Source of the DNA: Pyrenochaeta sp. MPI-SDFR-AT-0127 | Lineage: Eukaryota > Ascomycota > Dothideomycetes > Pleosporales > Cucurbitariaceae | Length of the DNA: 64,000 nt | Assembly (NCBI GenBank): GCA_020747015.1 | Contig: JAGTJM010000007.1 | Coordinates: 186,001-250,000, forward strand | Direction of reading: 5' to 3' | Part shown: positions 12,170-23,894 of the stretch, one piece after another | Position numbering within the stretch: position 1 is the first letter of the stretch | Layout of the letters: every line of letters starts with the position of its first letter | Translations under genes and position numbers: made by a program | Notes under the pieces: generated by a model | The model's input: the letters and a program-made list of their open reading frames with translations, nothing else | Database searches by the model: none | What the model was told of the DNA's origin: nothing

Positions 12170-12417
12170 CAGTCGCTTGCACTTCCAGTTTCCGGTTCTT
12201 GCAAGCAACAAATCTTTCATCCCACGCCAGCCCTGTCTCGCCTAATAACAGCCTTTCCCAAAAAGCTTTAGCGTTTGTCAGCGGTCAGCGATCTAAGCCA
12301 ACCAAACTACAGTGCTTGGCTGGCCTTAGCAAAGCCGAAACTAAGCGAGTCTAGGGTAAGCGTGGGATGAAAGTTGAGCGGCGTGCAAAAACCGGAAGCT
12401 GCAAGTGCAAGCGACTG
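12170..12417. mobile_element. 248 bp fold-back MITE with TA duplication
   Basis: Ends are CAGTCGCTTGCACTTCCAG on the left and CAGTCGCTTGCACTTGCAG on the right (reverse complement), flanked by TA at 12168-12169 and 12418-12419. Similarity between the arms extends about 90 bp inward through TTTCATCCCACGC, so the whole element is nearly a hairpin. Non-coding. A partial diverged copy of one arm lies at 12969-13026. Confidence 0.75.
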
Positions 12418-12968
12418 TATGAAGGCTTCTGCAGCAGCCCTCGGTCACCTTTGCTAACCAATCATGCATACGTCTACGGCGAAGAGCATGAGATTGATGA
12501 ACTGAGGTTTCGTTGCTGAATCCAAGCGATCGAAAATGCTGACGATCTTCAGACGGGAATCGTGTTAGGCTGTATCGAGCTTAGTGCCACGTGGCCATAT
12601 GCACTCGTGCGCAATCGACGAGCGATCATCGAATGCTTACTCGCCTCAAAGCCAGATGGCGTTGATCTACAGCGCACCGGGCCGAACGATGAATGGCACT
12701 GGATGAGCGATGACGGTCATCCAATTAGCTACCTGGTCAGCACTTGATTGTAGCGGAACGACCCGCACCCAGTGCTGATGGTCATCACATGTGGCGCATT
12801 CTAGCGTGTTAATGCTGGTGTTGTGGTTACCCACTTAGAGGATAATGATTATGATCCCCTCCATACTACGTCAATGACTATCAGCGTTCTACTCACATGG
12901 ATACCCTGTCAATGCAAGCACTGTTAGGCATGACCGGTCATGACTCGTGGGTTCCATGCTTCATGACG

Positions 12969-13026
12969 CAAGCAACAAATCATTCATCCCACGCCAGTCC
13001 AGTCTCGGCTAAACTAAGCCTTTCCT
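12969..13026 (+). repeat. partial copy of the 12170 MITE arm
   Basis: Shares GCAAGCAACAAAT, TTCATCCCACGCCAG and AAGCCTTTCC in order with 12194-12253 of the fold-back element. Only one arm is present. Confidence 0.65.
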
Positions 13027-14439
13027 GACTTCACGAGTTATGAGTCAGTCACGAAAATATCCGGGCTAATCAAACAGCGGCGCCGGAAACTGGGCAATTG
13101 ACTGCAGAGGGGAGTGTTGGAGGCTCCTTCTCGAATCCTCACAGCTTGCCCTTACATGTGGCAATGTAATGTTGCTGCTCGTTGTTACCATTACATGTTT
13201 TGTTTCGAATGTTGAGACGATTGGTGCTAAGCCGCAATGGGCTGCCCTCCGCAAGGATATCGAACACTGCGGCGTGGCGGCTTGCTGTTGCGCGGAAGTG
13301 GGGCGTTGGCACATCAGCACGCGAAACAAGCAAGTACATCGTGGTGGGTACACAAGGACACCAGGTTACGCGGAGCTCTTCGATACTAATTGCTTACCTC
13401 CATCACTACAATCGGCCAGTATTTTTGTGCTATTTCTGATCTGCTTATGCCTCCGTGTCAGCTATGGTAAACGTGTCAGGGTTAGCCGAATCATCGCTAT
13501 GCTAGCAGCTGGCACTCCTATACTGATATCCTGCTTATCACCCAAGCCGTTCATCATACTTTTGCCTCACGTGAAATTGATCACTTGAGAAAGCTAGTTT
13601 TTCGACACGACGGACAGTAAGCACTGTAATGGAAGCCAGAACTGTGGTGCAGAATGTTGGCACTTGCGTCGCAGACGATATTCTATCAGCATAAGCGTAC
13701 TGGAGGCCAGTGGCTATAAAGGTGTGGGCGCCGCATGTTCTAAGCCCTCGACTGTTGTCACACATCGCTACACTCAAGGCTCACTTCCAGTGAGGGATTG
13801 CGACGCAACAAGCGACCCAATCCAGCTCCCTCATTTCATACTACAAATTCTGCCCCAGTTCTCCCATATCGAGTCCGGTGTAACAGCCCGGTATCCGGTG
13901 AAACAATGCTCTTGTGCTGAACGTCTGAGCGACAACGTGTTGGTGATGCCACAGTGGGCCGACTCTGTTAGCCACAATGTCTGCTGTTGCACTAGAGAAA
14001 TGCTATGTGCTGCGCTAGCTGAAATAAGGGAAAGCCTCGCGCTCCAGGCCTGCGCGCGAAGTTTCACGTTCAATTCCGTGTTTTCCGCTAGCTCCGTGCT
14101 TATTTCCAGTCTACATCCTACTTTGTCCACTTGGTCAGTATCCTATAGCCTACGTTATGCATGGTACTAACATGCCAGTACGGTTGGAGCCGCTTAACAC
14201 CGCATTCGTGCTCTTTAGGCTTAGGCCTGTAGTGCTTCTAAGGCTGTTTTACGAGGCGTGAGAGCTTCATTGAGGCCTTTGAGAGCCGAAGGCTTGCTTT
14301 GAGGAAATTCCTCGGCTCTCTGGTAAATCCCGTGCGTCTCAGAGCGTGGTGAGTACACGGTCGCGTTAGCCGCAAGCGCGAGTCATCATGGTCAAGTCCG
14401 GAGGTATCATCACATTGGCTTTTACAACCTCTAGTAACG
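13027..14439. other. no gene recognised
   Basis: Contains overlapping ORFs on both strands (for example 13664-14170 plus, 14130-13831 minus) that lack any family motif and shadow each other. A hairpin (GAGAGCCGAAGG ... CCTCGGCTCTC) lies at 14281-14321. Confidence 0.45.
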
Positions 14440-14761
14440 TTAACGGCTGATATCACCTTTCCCCCAAACAATCTTTGCTAATCTCTCCCAGGCAATTGAA
14501 CGCGTACATGAACAATAAAATCGAGATTCATCTACATATCCGGGTTTCGTGCCCTGCATCCACAAAACTTCTTGTGCAACAACTGGGTATAATACGCCGA
14601 AATTGCTTGCCCATTCTACGACTGCTTGAGGAGATCTTTGCTGACTAGTGGCACAGTTTTGGTGTTGCATTCAAACATAAATCTTGATCAGAATCACTGA
14701 CAACTTCGAGAGAATTACTCGGATCGCGCGCGTCGTTGGTAGCTTGCCCCCACCATTGCGA

Positions 14762-16756
14762 TATTCTCTATGATCATCTACTCTGCGTAAGTCCCAATCC
14801 AAAGAGCAAGCGGCTTGTTCGCCTCCTCAGCTCTATACCTATACTTCCATATTCTTACTGAACAGAAGATCTGCGCCCTGGAAAATGTACCTGCCGGTCA
14901 GCTTAAATCAAAATATCTATCGCTACATGCTAGGCGGAGCTACGGTATCAACGTCGTACGGGCTGACTACTGGAATAGGTCAATGTCATGAAATTCAGCC
15001 TTACCCATACGCTGCTCATATTCATTCTCAATTAGAGTACTCACAGGGTAGCTCTCCTTTTTCGCCGCTACTGGATAAGTCCTCAAGGCCTCTTTTCGGG
15101 TCGTTCTTCTGCTCCCAGCTTATCCCACACGGCCACCACCCCACGAGGTAAGAGTAAGTTCAATACCTTTGTCACCCTATTTGTACTCAACACCTAACTG
15201 TCGTGCCCGGTGCCTTTGCTAGAATATAAATCACAGCATCGGCTGAGAGCATTTGTGGCTGTCAACTTAGGTGAGCGATTCACAAGGCTGTACAACCCTC
15301 GCCAGGCCGTGCCCAAGCAGGGGGTGGAGGCGTTGACCCCGCTTTTGCAACTCGATTTCCGCTAATCCGACTCTCGCAGGGATCAGTCCGATTATGCCCA
15401 ACGGATCTTCCGCATCTATTGACAGTCAGTAAGTGATCGCTCCGTTTATTGCGTGTAAGTATGGCGACACTCAAAGGTTGACAGCACCATGGATTCAGTC
15501 TGGAGCTTCACAGATTGGCCGCTTGCTGTGACACTGACATCCTTAATTCAAGAGCAATCGCCGCCTAAGCGTGTGCCATTCATTCAAATTTCTCGCAGCG
15601 TCGACCAATGGCTGAAACATAACCAGAAACTGACATTCCAAACACTGAGGCAACCGACGTCTTCGATGCTGTCGAATGGCAACCTTCGCTCTACCATCCT
15701 ACCTTTGTCGAGCTGAATCAAGATCCTCGAGGTCCACAAGAGACAGTAAGTCATATATGGCCCTCGATGATCATCCGAGATGTATCAAGGCTGCGGGGAC
15801 AAGCTTGAAGTCTGACTGACTAGCCCCTAGATCTAGTCTATCAACTTCGGATGACGCTAAGGCGCGTATCTACAATCTGTCGTGTCCCATAAAAGTATGT
15901 GTCCGTGGATCTCGCTAACGCCAATCAGCCTCCAAATCTTTGCAGCATGCGACCTATACAAGGGACGCACCGACGAACGTCGAAGAAGACGCTAGCCAAA
16001 TAGAGCTTCTGGGCTCGCGTAACGCCTAATGCCGGTAGCTAAGTAGCCTCAAGCGCACTCCGACTCTTAGGTGTCCCGCAGATTTGGATGCTCATACGCG
16101 ACATTGAGTACTTTTGCTCGCAACCGCAACGTCATCTGCTGACAGCTGTCTCGTAGCGCCCTGGCACCGAATCAAGCTAGCGCTTGGCCTGGCTCTTGAG
16201 ATCTACTGCGCGAAGGACCATCAGGTAAGCGATCTTTGATCGTGCCTGCTGGTTCTGTACAAGCTCTAACTAATCATTAAGGTTTGATGTCAATCTTTTC
16301 TGCGCTCACGAAAGAAAGGTTACATCTTTAGTGTGCTTACAGCGACTTGCACAGCGATTTCACAACATTTTCAAGACCCCTGGACCTGCAATCAGCTAAC
16401 TGTTTGGAGAAGGGCCCGTAACAGCTTGTGTACGCAAGAGCATCATGTCGCAATGTTATACGTGGCGTCCCATGGCGCGTGGGGCGAGCAAACTGTGTGA
16501 GTCTTTCTCCGCCCTGGCATCCTGGTCTGGCTTATTTACAGGAAACCTCACGGCACAATCGCTGATGCGGATCGCGACCATCAGGAGGAAGATTCAATCG
16601 CTCGAGACAGGTAGCTGCGGCAAGAGCAATCAGCAAAGTCTTCGGCAAATCGCCCTGCCATTCTCCGGTCCCAACCCAGGAATTCTTCATATCACCTCTT
16701 GGCGGCCGCTGACGTTAACACAGAACGCCATACTACAAAACCGATTCTACGACTAG
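14762..16756 (+). pseudogene. unrecognised spliced gene remnant
   Basis: Low-confidence call. The stretch contains several plausible fungal introns on one strand: a GTAAGT donor after 14786 with an ACAG acceptor near 14867, GTAAGT at 15746 with a TAG acceptor near 15825, GTATGT at 15895 with a CAG acceptor near 15930, and GTAAGC at 16225 with CTAAC and an AAG acceptor near 16281. Between them are short stretches with coding-like composition, such as MDSVWSFTDWPLAVTLTSLI (15489 on) and FDAVEWQPSLYHPTFVELNQ (15669 on, another frame). Frames do not join without breaks. I do not recognise the family, and it may be more than one remnant. Confidence 0.25.
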
Positions 16757-17200
16757 TGGCCCAAGTGTAAACGTGGAAAAGAGGGGCCAAGCCGCCTTGC
16801 TGTGGGGGGGAAATCCGCCGAACGGTGATGGCTTGCCAACGCATGCATATGCATACCATGTCTAGCGCGCGGACCGCGCCTACCGGCACCACCCTGCATA
16901 TCTCCGAGTCAGTGTTATGCAGGCAGTCCATATACATCGTGTCTGCTGCCAAGTCCAACCCTGGCCCGTGTTATGCAATTGCACGGGCGCCGCCATCATC
17001 CGCCGCCTGTCAGTCCTCTTCGGGCCAGCGTCCCTTAGGCCGGTACTTCACAATTGGACTCAGATCCCGAAACTGCAACGAACACAGCGGGATGCTTCTG
17101 TACCAATAGTTAAGAGCAAGTCGCCTCGCGCAAGTGACTGCACTTGTGAAGGCCGCAGGTGGCCTAATCAACTCTGCCGTACTGACTGCATAAAGCGTGC

Positions 17201-17231
17201 AGAGAGAGAAGAGAGAAGAGAGAAGAGAGAG
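17201..17231. repeat. GA-rich microsatellite
   Basis: About four units of AGAGAGA/AGAAGAG: AGAGAGAGAAGAGAGAAGAG and on. Confidence 0.85.
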
Positions 17232-17439
17232 TGTCTGCTCCATTTTCATTTCTAGCCTCTAAGCATTAGTACAGGTTTGACCCCAGGCACCGGTGGCCAA
17301 ATCAGCTACTGCGCAATACACGAACTAGGCTAGGCACACTAACGAGACTCGTCCAGCATATCTGAACATAAGGCGTCAAAAGTCATTGCAAATTTCGGGG
17401 GGTTCCACATCGAAGCAGCACTCGTCCAAGGCGGGTATC

Positions 17440-18868
17440 ATGAAAGCTGAACAGCAGTCCGCCCTTCTCGAGCTGGCGACGAAAGTTCCGCAGCTGACAA
17501 CTCAGATTGTCAAAGATCTGACGCGAAGAATCTACGGGAGCCAACATTCGAAGTAGACTCCGAAACAGTGCCGGAAACTCCGGAGCAGATTGCCCTCCGC
17601 GCAAGCCTGAATGATGCCGCTCGAGGTCTACTACGCCTCTTGAATGGCCCCAGAAACGATGCGCGGAACCTTCGTATGCTACTTGTACGATCTGGCAGCC
17701 TGGCAAGTAGCATGTGAACTCAGCTTCTTCGAAGCAATTCCTGGGGATAGAGTCGCCAACATAAAGAGATTGCGGAGAAGCTGAATGGACGAAGATCGTG
17801 TTGGTCGCTTCTTGCGCATGCTAGCTACCGACGGAGTTTTTGAGGAAGTGGAAAAGGATGTGTTCAAACATACGTCCCGAAGTGTTCTTTACCTGAAAGA
17901 CAAGTAGTGGCGGGATGTACGCACTATCAGTGCGATTATTCTGCTCGACGTTGGTAGAATTACGATGCTAATACAGTCTATAGGTTGGATGAACTCTTCA
18001 GAGCAGCCTCTGCGACTTCCGCAAATATCCAGGGATCAACCTCGTGAGCAATGGGCAGAAGAAAGCTTTTGTGACGAGGCACGGAGCGGATTTGATTCAA
18101 TTCTACAAGCAAGACCCACAACGAGCAGGTCGCTTTGCGAGCGCGATGGCTGGAGTCTCCAGACGTACTACCCTCTTTCTCCAACCTGTAGGTCACTGTG
18201 CTAACTTCCTTGTAGTTGAGCGCCATTTTGAAACTCTCAAGGAGGAAGTGGTTACATGAGTGTCTCGCTCGCCCGAGTAACAAGCTCACTTACAGCTGCT
18301 CGGGGCCTTCCCAAATCTTGAACTCATTGTCCCGGATTCTCTGACCATGGTGTCATCGGCTATCCAGGACGACTTCTCAGATCTCAATGGTCGAGTTACG
18401 TTTATACCGCATGACTTCTTCACTACTCAACCCGTCTCAGGCGCACCAGCATATCTTTTGAGATACGTAACCCATAACTGGAACGACGTGGACTGTATCC
18501 GTATCGACAGGGCGCTCGTTCCTGCCTTGGAGAAAAGCCCTCCTGGGACACCACTCTTGATCAACGATGTTGTACTGCCAGCACTGGGAGAAGCCTCAAG
18601 TTTCCACGACAATCACATGTGCCAGGTCGACATCATGATGATGCTGGTCCTTGGGGCTAAACAGAGAACAGAAGAACAGTTCCGGCGTTTGCTCTCGGAT
18701 GCAGATTCACGATCAAGGTTAGCAAAGTTAAACTGATGTTGCTCTGAGACCAGTCGCTAATATCTCTTCCCGATCAAAGCTATTCACGGAAAGGGCAACA
18801 TGAGCCCGATCGAGGCACATCTGGATATGGATGCAGCTCGCCATATGGAAGGCTTAGCGGTTGCCTAA
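17440..18868 (+). pseudogene. SAM-dependent O-methyltransferase pseudogene
   Basis: The start is MKAEQQSALLELATKVPQLT at 17440, the N-terminal helix common to fungal polyketide O-methyltransferases. The dimerisation domain follows in shifting frames (VPETPEQIALRASLNDAARG from 17552; then YDLAAWQVACELSFFEAIPG; then MDEDRVGRFLRMLATDGVFE from 17785). HGADLIQFYKQDP...AGRFASAMAG lies at 18075-18165. The Rossmann methyltransferase part is the longest intact piece (18347-18736), with LRYVTHNWNDVDCIRIDRAL and PLLINDVVLP, the conserved HDW-like and post-strand motifs of PF00891 enzymes (the usual HDW is HNW here). A last exon ends HGKGNMSPIEAHLD at about 18829. At least four frame breaks and internal stops occur. 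It sits 1.4 kb upstream of the PKS in the same orientation, consistent with a former shared pathway. Confidence 0.8.
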
Positions 18869-20306
18869 GCCTCTAAAGATGCGTCAGCGGATGACCAGGA
18901 GCAGGATGCATCCGCTGTTGCCAACCAGCAGAAGCGGACTGGAACCCGTCTATGATCTACCGGAGCGCCACATCACTGGGCTGCATGATGACATGTGGAG
19001 TTCACTCTTGCCATCTCATTCAATGCAGCATACCCAGCATTGTATGCAAACATGCATTGAATTGAGTAAGTGTAAACCACGTGTCTTTTCGTGTAGGTGC
19101 GTCCAGCCCGACTGGGCGCTGATCCAATCAGGGTGTGGTAAGTTAGCGCATCTGCCCAGATACGCGCGCCATCGGTAAATGTCAGCCTGCAAAGCGACCC
19201 CACCTCAAGTCCTTCGCTTCTGGTACTGCATGCATCAACCCACGCATTCTCCAGCTTCACATGTAGACAGCAGACGATAGCGTGTCTTTCGCATGCCGCC
19301 CAGGTTTACAAAGCAGGAACAAAGAACGCCGAGCAGCTTCAAGCCTGATGGCAGACAATCGCCTTCTTGATCCATGGTTGCGTCTCAGGCTCCACTACAT
19401 GTCGGTTTTACCCTGGCGAACCCACAATGTAACGATCATCTGGTCTACCTTGTCCCTATGCTGGCCATACCTGCACCATCTCCCGGCCATTATGTTGCAA
19501 GAGTCATGCATATACCTACATACTCACCGCTGGTTTGCAGCTCCGGAGCGGGACGCGCTGCGTTCATTACTTGGGCGAACGTCCCCAGATTATCCTCACA
19601 ACACCAAAGTTGATAACTCTACGAAGAATCCGCAACAGCAGCCAACTAAGGCCCACCACGTATCAACAGACCTAGCTGCGGCCTGTCTCCCGGTCTAACA
19701 AGAAGCAATCATGCATCGGAGGAGCCGTTACGCATGCATATCAGAAGTGGAACCGATGAACTGTTGGTCTCTAACTGGGATAGGCTAACTCTCCGCGCAT
19801 AGCCTTCTTGCGTCTTTGGCAACAAATCAGCATTCATTCGTATCTGCAGAATTAAACAGCGCAACAGTACCAAGCAGCCAATGCCTAGGCTCAGTTGCAT
19901 GTAAGTCGGTCGCCCCGCAACGTCCTTGACGCGCGTGGAAAAGATACAGGCTGCTATGAATGCTTGAACATAATGCAGAGGTGCGTACCACTGACAATTG
20001 TCTCGGCATCACCTCACTGCTTGGAGAAACACCGTCGGCAATTGATTCCCACTATTCCATGACAAACTAATTTCCTAGCTTTGTGTTGCAGACGCATTCC
20101 GCGTCTCATAGGCGCGCGCACGAGAGCGCTCGATGGCTTCCTGCTAAGTCCATCCGTGACGACGGAGGAATAGCCTGTACTCTTCCGTACCTCCTGGCTA
20201 TGTAAGTCATGTTCGCAGCAATACTAATCTCGCACTGCAGACCTTCGGGTCTTCAAGAATTCCGCGCAAAAAATAAGGTGCCTCTCGTTCTATCATCCAG
20301 CGACAA
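18869..20306. other. intergenic, no gene recognised
   Basis: Overlapping short ORFs without motifs. A short inverted repeat (TCATTCAATGCAGCA ... TGCATTGAATTGA) lies at 19017-19064. The last few hundred bases are the PKS upstream region. Confidence 0.45.
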
Positions 20307-23300
20307 ATGGCTTGCAAAGACCCCAAGTCAACGTCGATCGCAGTCATCGGCATTGGGTGCCGCTTTCCAGGCGATGTTACAAGCGGTGAGAAGCTGTGGG
20401 ACATGTTGGTGGAGAAAAGGTCTGCAAGGAGCAGAGTGCCCTCGGACCGTTATAATGTTAATGCCTTCTATCACCTAGATGGGGACCGTTACGGAACGGT
20501 AAGTAACGTCATGGCGCCATCTCCCGCGCGGTTCGTTATTCACGAGTTACAGGCTGACTGTTTCAGACCAACAACGATGGTGGCCACTTCCTTACTGAAG
20601 ACATATCCCTGTTCGATGCGTCATTCTTTTCGATTTCGCCTGCAGAAGCCATGGCAATGGATCCAATGCAGCGGCTTCTGCTGGAGGTGACATACGAAGC
20701 GCTCGAGAACTCCGGAACGCCACTCTCCAGAGTGTCGGGATCCAAAACATCATGTTTCGTCGGGTGTTTCACCAAGGATTACGAGGAGATGCAGTGGCGA
20801 GACATGGAGTTAGCACCAAAGTACCAATCTACCGGCGCGTCTCAGACCATGCTCTCCAATCGACTAAGTTACTTCTTCGATATGAAGGGCCCAAGCATTA
20901 CACTGGACACGGCCTGCAGCAGTGGACTTGTTGCTGTACACTTGGCCTGCCAGAGTCTGCGAACGGGTGAGAGCTCAATGGCTGTGGTTGGAGGCAGCAA
21001 TCTCATCTTGAGTCCGGATATCCAGATTGAGATGAGTGACATGCATTTCCTGAGCCCAGACTCAATATCGTACGCCTTAGATGAGCGTGCTAGTGGCTAC
21101 GCACGAGGAGAGGGCGTTGGTGCTGTCATATTAAAACCGTTAGATCTCGCATTGCGCGATAACGATCTGATACGAGCCGTCATCCGCGGAACAGCTGCTA
21201 GCTCGGACGGACGGACACCGGGCATCACGATGCCTTCGAAAGAGGCACAGATCCATCTCATACGTTCTGCATATAAAGCTGCGGGTTGTGATGTAAGCCA
21301 GACAGGATACTTCGAGGCACATGGTACAGGCACTGCTGCAGGTGATCCGATCGAAACCGGCGCGATTGGCGAGGTGTTCGCGGCACATCGTTCCCTTGCA
21401 GCAGACGGTGCGGCGATCCCTCTTTCAATTGGATCATTAAAGGCAAACATAGGCCACTTAGGAGGAGCGAGTGGAATTGCTGGCTTAATCAAAGCTATTC
21501 TCAGCGTAGAGAAAGGCACAATTGCACCGAACATCTGGTTTCAACGAGGTAACCCGGCCATCGATTTCGAAGGATGGCGGCTACAAGCCCCCACTGAGAC
21601 GAAGGATTGGCCTTTGGAAGGCTTACGACGCGCAAGTGTCAATTCTTTTGGTTATGGAGGGACAAATGCTCACGTCATTGTTGATGATGCGTACCACTAC
21701 CTCCAGCAATACCGCCGTTCTGGTGGACATATCAGGAATGACTCGGACTTCGTCAGTCCTGCCTGCGAAATGACAATCGGTGCCGATCCACGATCACGCT
21801 TGTTTCCGCTCTCTGCCAAAATCGAGCGTGGTCTGGCTTACATGAGGAAAACGCTTGCCGACCACCCCCAAACACAATCCGATTTCGATGAGGAAGGCTT
21901 ATTGGACGGCCTCGCTTATACCCTTTGTGAACGCCGCTCATGGTTTTCCTATAGTGCAACAATCGTCGCAAAAGACAAGCTAGATCCGGAAGGGCGACTA
22001 CAAAGTCCTGTCCCAGTTTCCAGCAGTCGGGCAACACCGCCACGAATAGGTTTCATATTCACTAGTCAAGGTGCCCAATGGTGGGGTATGGGCAGGGAGC
22101 TGCTCCATTACCCAATATTCAAGAACAGCCTACTGAGATGCGATACGATTACGAAAAGTCTGGGCGCTGACTGGTCTCTGATAGAAGAGCTTCTCAAGGA
22201 TAAAACCACTTCACGAGTCAGCGAAGCAGAATTCAGCCAGCCGCTCTGTACCGCACTCCAGATTTCTCTCGTAGATCTGCTCTCCGCATGGAACGTACAC
22301 TCCCACTCCGTCATCGGCTATTCGAGTGGTGAAATCGCCGCTGCCTATGCCACAGGCGCGTTGAGTTTTGAGTCAGCAATGACTGTTTGCGTTCTTTCGT
22401 GGCTTATTAACACTAAAGGTGAAGCGCTTTGGGTACGACGGCCGTATGATGGCTGTCGGCCTTTCTGAAGAAGAATCAAACAACGAACTCGCTGAGCTGG
22501 ATGACAAGTTTGGAAAGGCTGTCGTCGCTTGCATTAACAGTCCTCGTGGCATAACAGTTTCTGGTGATAGTAAAGCTATAGTGGAACTCCACAAGGCCCT
22601 AGTCGCCAAAGGTGTCTTTGTGAGGATGCTTCAAGTAGATACTGCGTATACTCGCATCGTATGCAGGCAGTCGCTGAAGAATATCTTGCGCGGCTCCAAG
22701 AGGCACACGTTGTACCAAAAGATGGCGAGCAACAGGCGACAATTTCTCTTCAGTCACAGAAGACGTTGTCAACCAGCGCCAGCTAGGCGCCGAATACTGG
22801 GTATCGAACCTTGTTGGCTGCGTACGCTTCTCTGGTGCGTTAGAAAAGCTCTGCTCAATGCTATCGGTAGATGAGAGTTACGGAGCAGAAGTAATACTGG
22901 AAGTTGGACCCCATGCCCTATTCAAACTCCCCGTCCGAGAGATTCTCGAAAACACATTTGGAGAAGAGTCGCACATCCAATACCTCTCCACACTCATCTG
23001 CAACAAACCTGCCGATGCCACTGCGCTGGAAGCAGTTGGCCACCTGTGCGCCAACAACTACCCAGCCAACCTTCACGCAGTCAATTTCCCAAGTGAGCCG
23101 AAACAGTCCCTATGCGTCCTGACAGACCTTCCTCAGTATCCTTGGAACCACACTCGCAGTTACGGTGCGAGTCCCGAATCAGCCGTGATTACCATCTTCG
23201 GCAAGTCGCTAGAACTGATATTCTTGGTGCACCAGTCTATGACTGGAACCCGATCGAACCTCGCTTCAGGAATTTCCTGCGACCTCGAGAGCAGCCCTAG

Positions 23301-23733
23301 CTTAGAGACCATGTCGCTCAGGGCGACGCCTTATTTCCAGCTTGCGGCTACCTCTGTATGGCAATAGAAGCTTGCAGACAGATGTGCATTATTGCACCAT
23401 CGACATTTTTACCCCAAGGATCTAAGAACGTATTGGAGTACAGGCTACGAGAGGTCAGTATCTCTAGAGCACTAGTCGTCCCCGAATCCGACGAAGGTGT
23501 CGAAACCTCATTCTCCATGCGTTGCCAATCGAGCAGCGGCACTGCCCTATCAGATGTATGGCAAGAGTTTAGTGTCTTCTCGTATTCCAACAATGGAGGA
23601 TGGGTTGAGAATTGTCGGGGTCTTGTTTCCGTGCAGACCCAAGCGATTGGCGACGATAATCTGACGCAGGCATGCCTGAGTGAATGGACAGAAGCGCGTG
23701 CAAACGGCAAGCAAAATATTGAGTCGAATTCCG
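20307..23733 (+). pseudogene. Highly reducing polyketide synthase, truncated and broken (KS-AT-partial DH)
   Basis: Exon 1 is 20307-20498 (MACKDPKSTSIAVIGIGCRF), intron 20499-20566, then one long exon. The ketosynthase is complete: DTACSSG with the active cysteine at codon 20915, EAHGTGT near 21315 and KANIGHLGG near 21440. An acyltransferase follows with GYSSGE around 22318 in place of the usual GHSxGE. The frame breaks near 22387, again near 22646 inside the conserved YHSH-type motif, again before 22858, and again near 23165. The dehydratase N-terminal hot-dog fold is present (LGAPVYDWNP from 23228; catalytic His in DHVAQG at about 23308), but TAG at 23298-23300 stands where relatives have Trp. 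Similarity ends at about 23733; the rest of DH, MT, ER, KR and ACP are missing. Domain order is that of iterative reducing PKSs. No product can be made. Confidence 0.9.
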
Positions 23734-23894
23734 AGTATGGTGGAGTGTCTGCAGTCTGCGGGGTTGATACCCGAGAATAATACCTTGACGAGCACTTCAC
23801 CGTCCTCGAGCTCCGGCATGGGGATATTTTGGATCGTTTTGAAATTGCCCTCTTCATCAACATAGAGCCCAAGGGCCGATGATGTATAGGCCAT
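23734..23894 (-). pseudogene. 5' fragment of a zinc-binding dehydrogenase / trans-acting enoyl reductase
   Basis: Starts MAYTSSALGLYVDEEGNFKT at 23894 on the minus strand and continues IQNIPMPELEDGEVLVKVLF, then SGINPADCRHSTILGI, the N-terminal GroES-like domain of medium-chain dehydrogenases related to fungal trans-enoyl reductases (ToxD/LovC-like). The minus frame stays open to 23550, but from about 23734 it reads the reverse strand of the PKS, so only about 55 native residues remain. Such enzymes partner with reducing PKSs lacking a working ER domain, which fits the neighbour. The cofactor-binding Rossmann domain is absent. Confidence 0.75.

Noticed and set aside
13664..14170. 168-codon plus-strand ORF
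   Set aside because: No motif, Ser/Cys-rich, starts without good context and is mirrored by a 99-codon minus ORF over the same bases.
19282..19698. 138-codon ORF upstream of the PKS
   Set aside because: No recognisable domain, His/Arg/Leu composition of random frame, overlapped by another frame; not supported as a gene.
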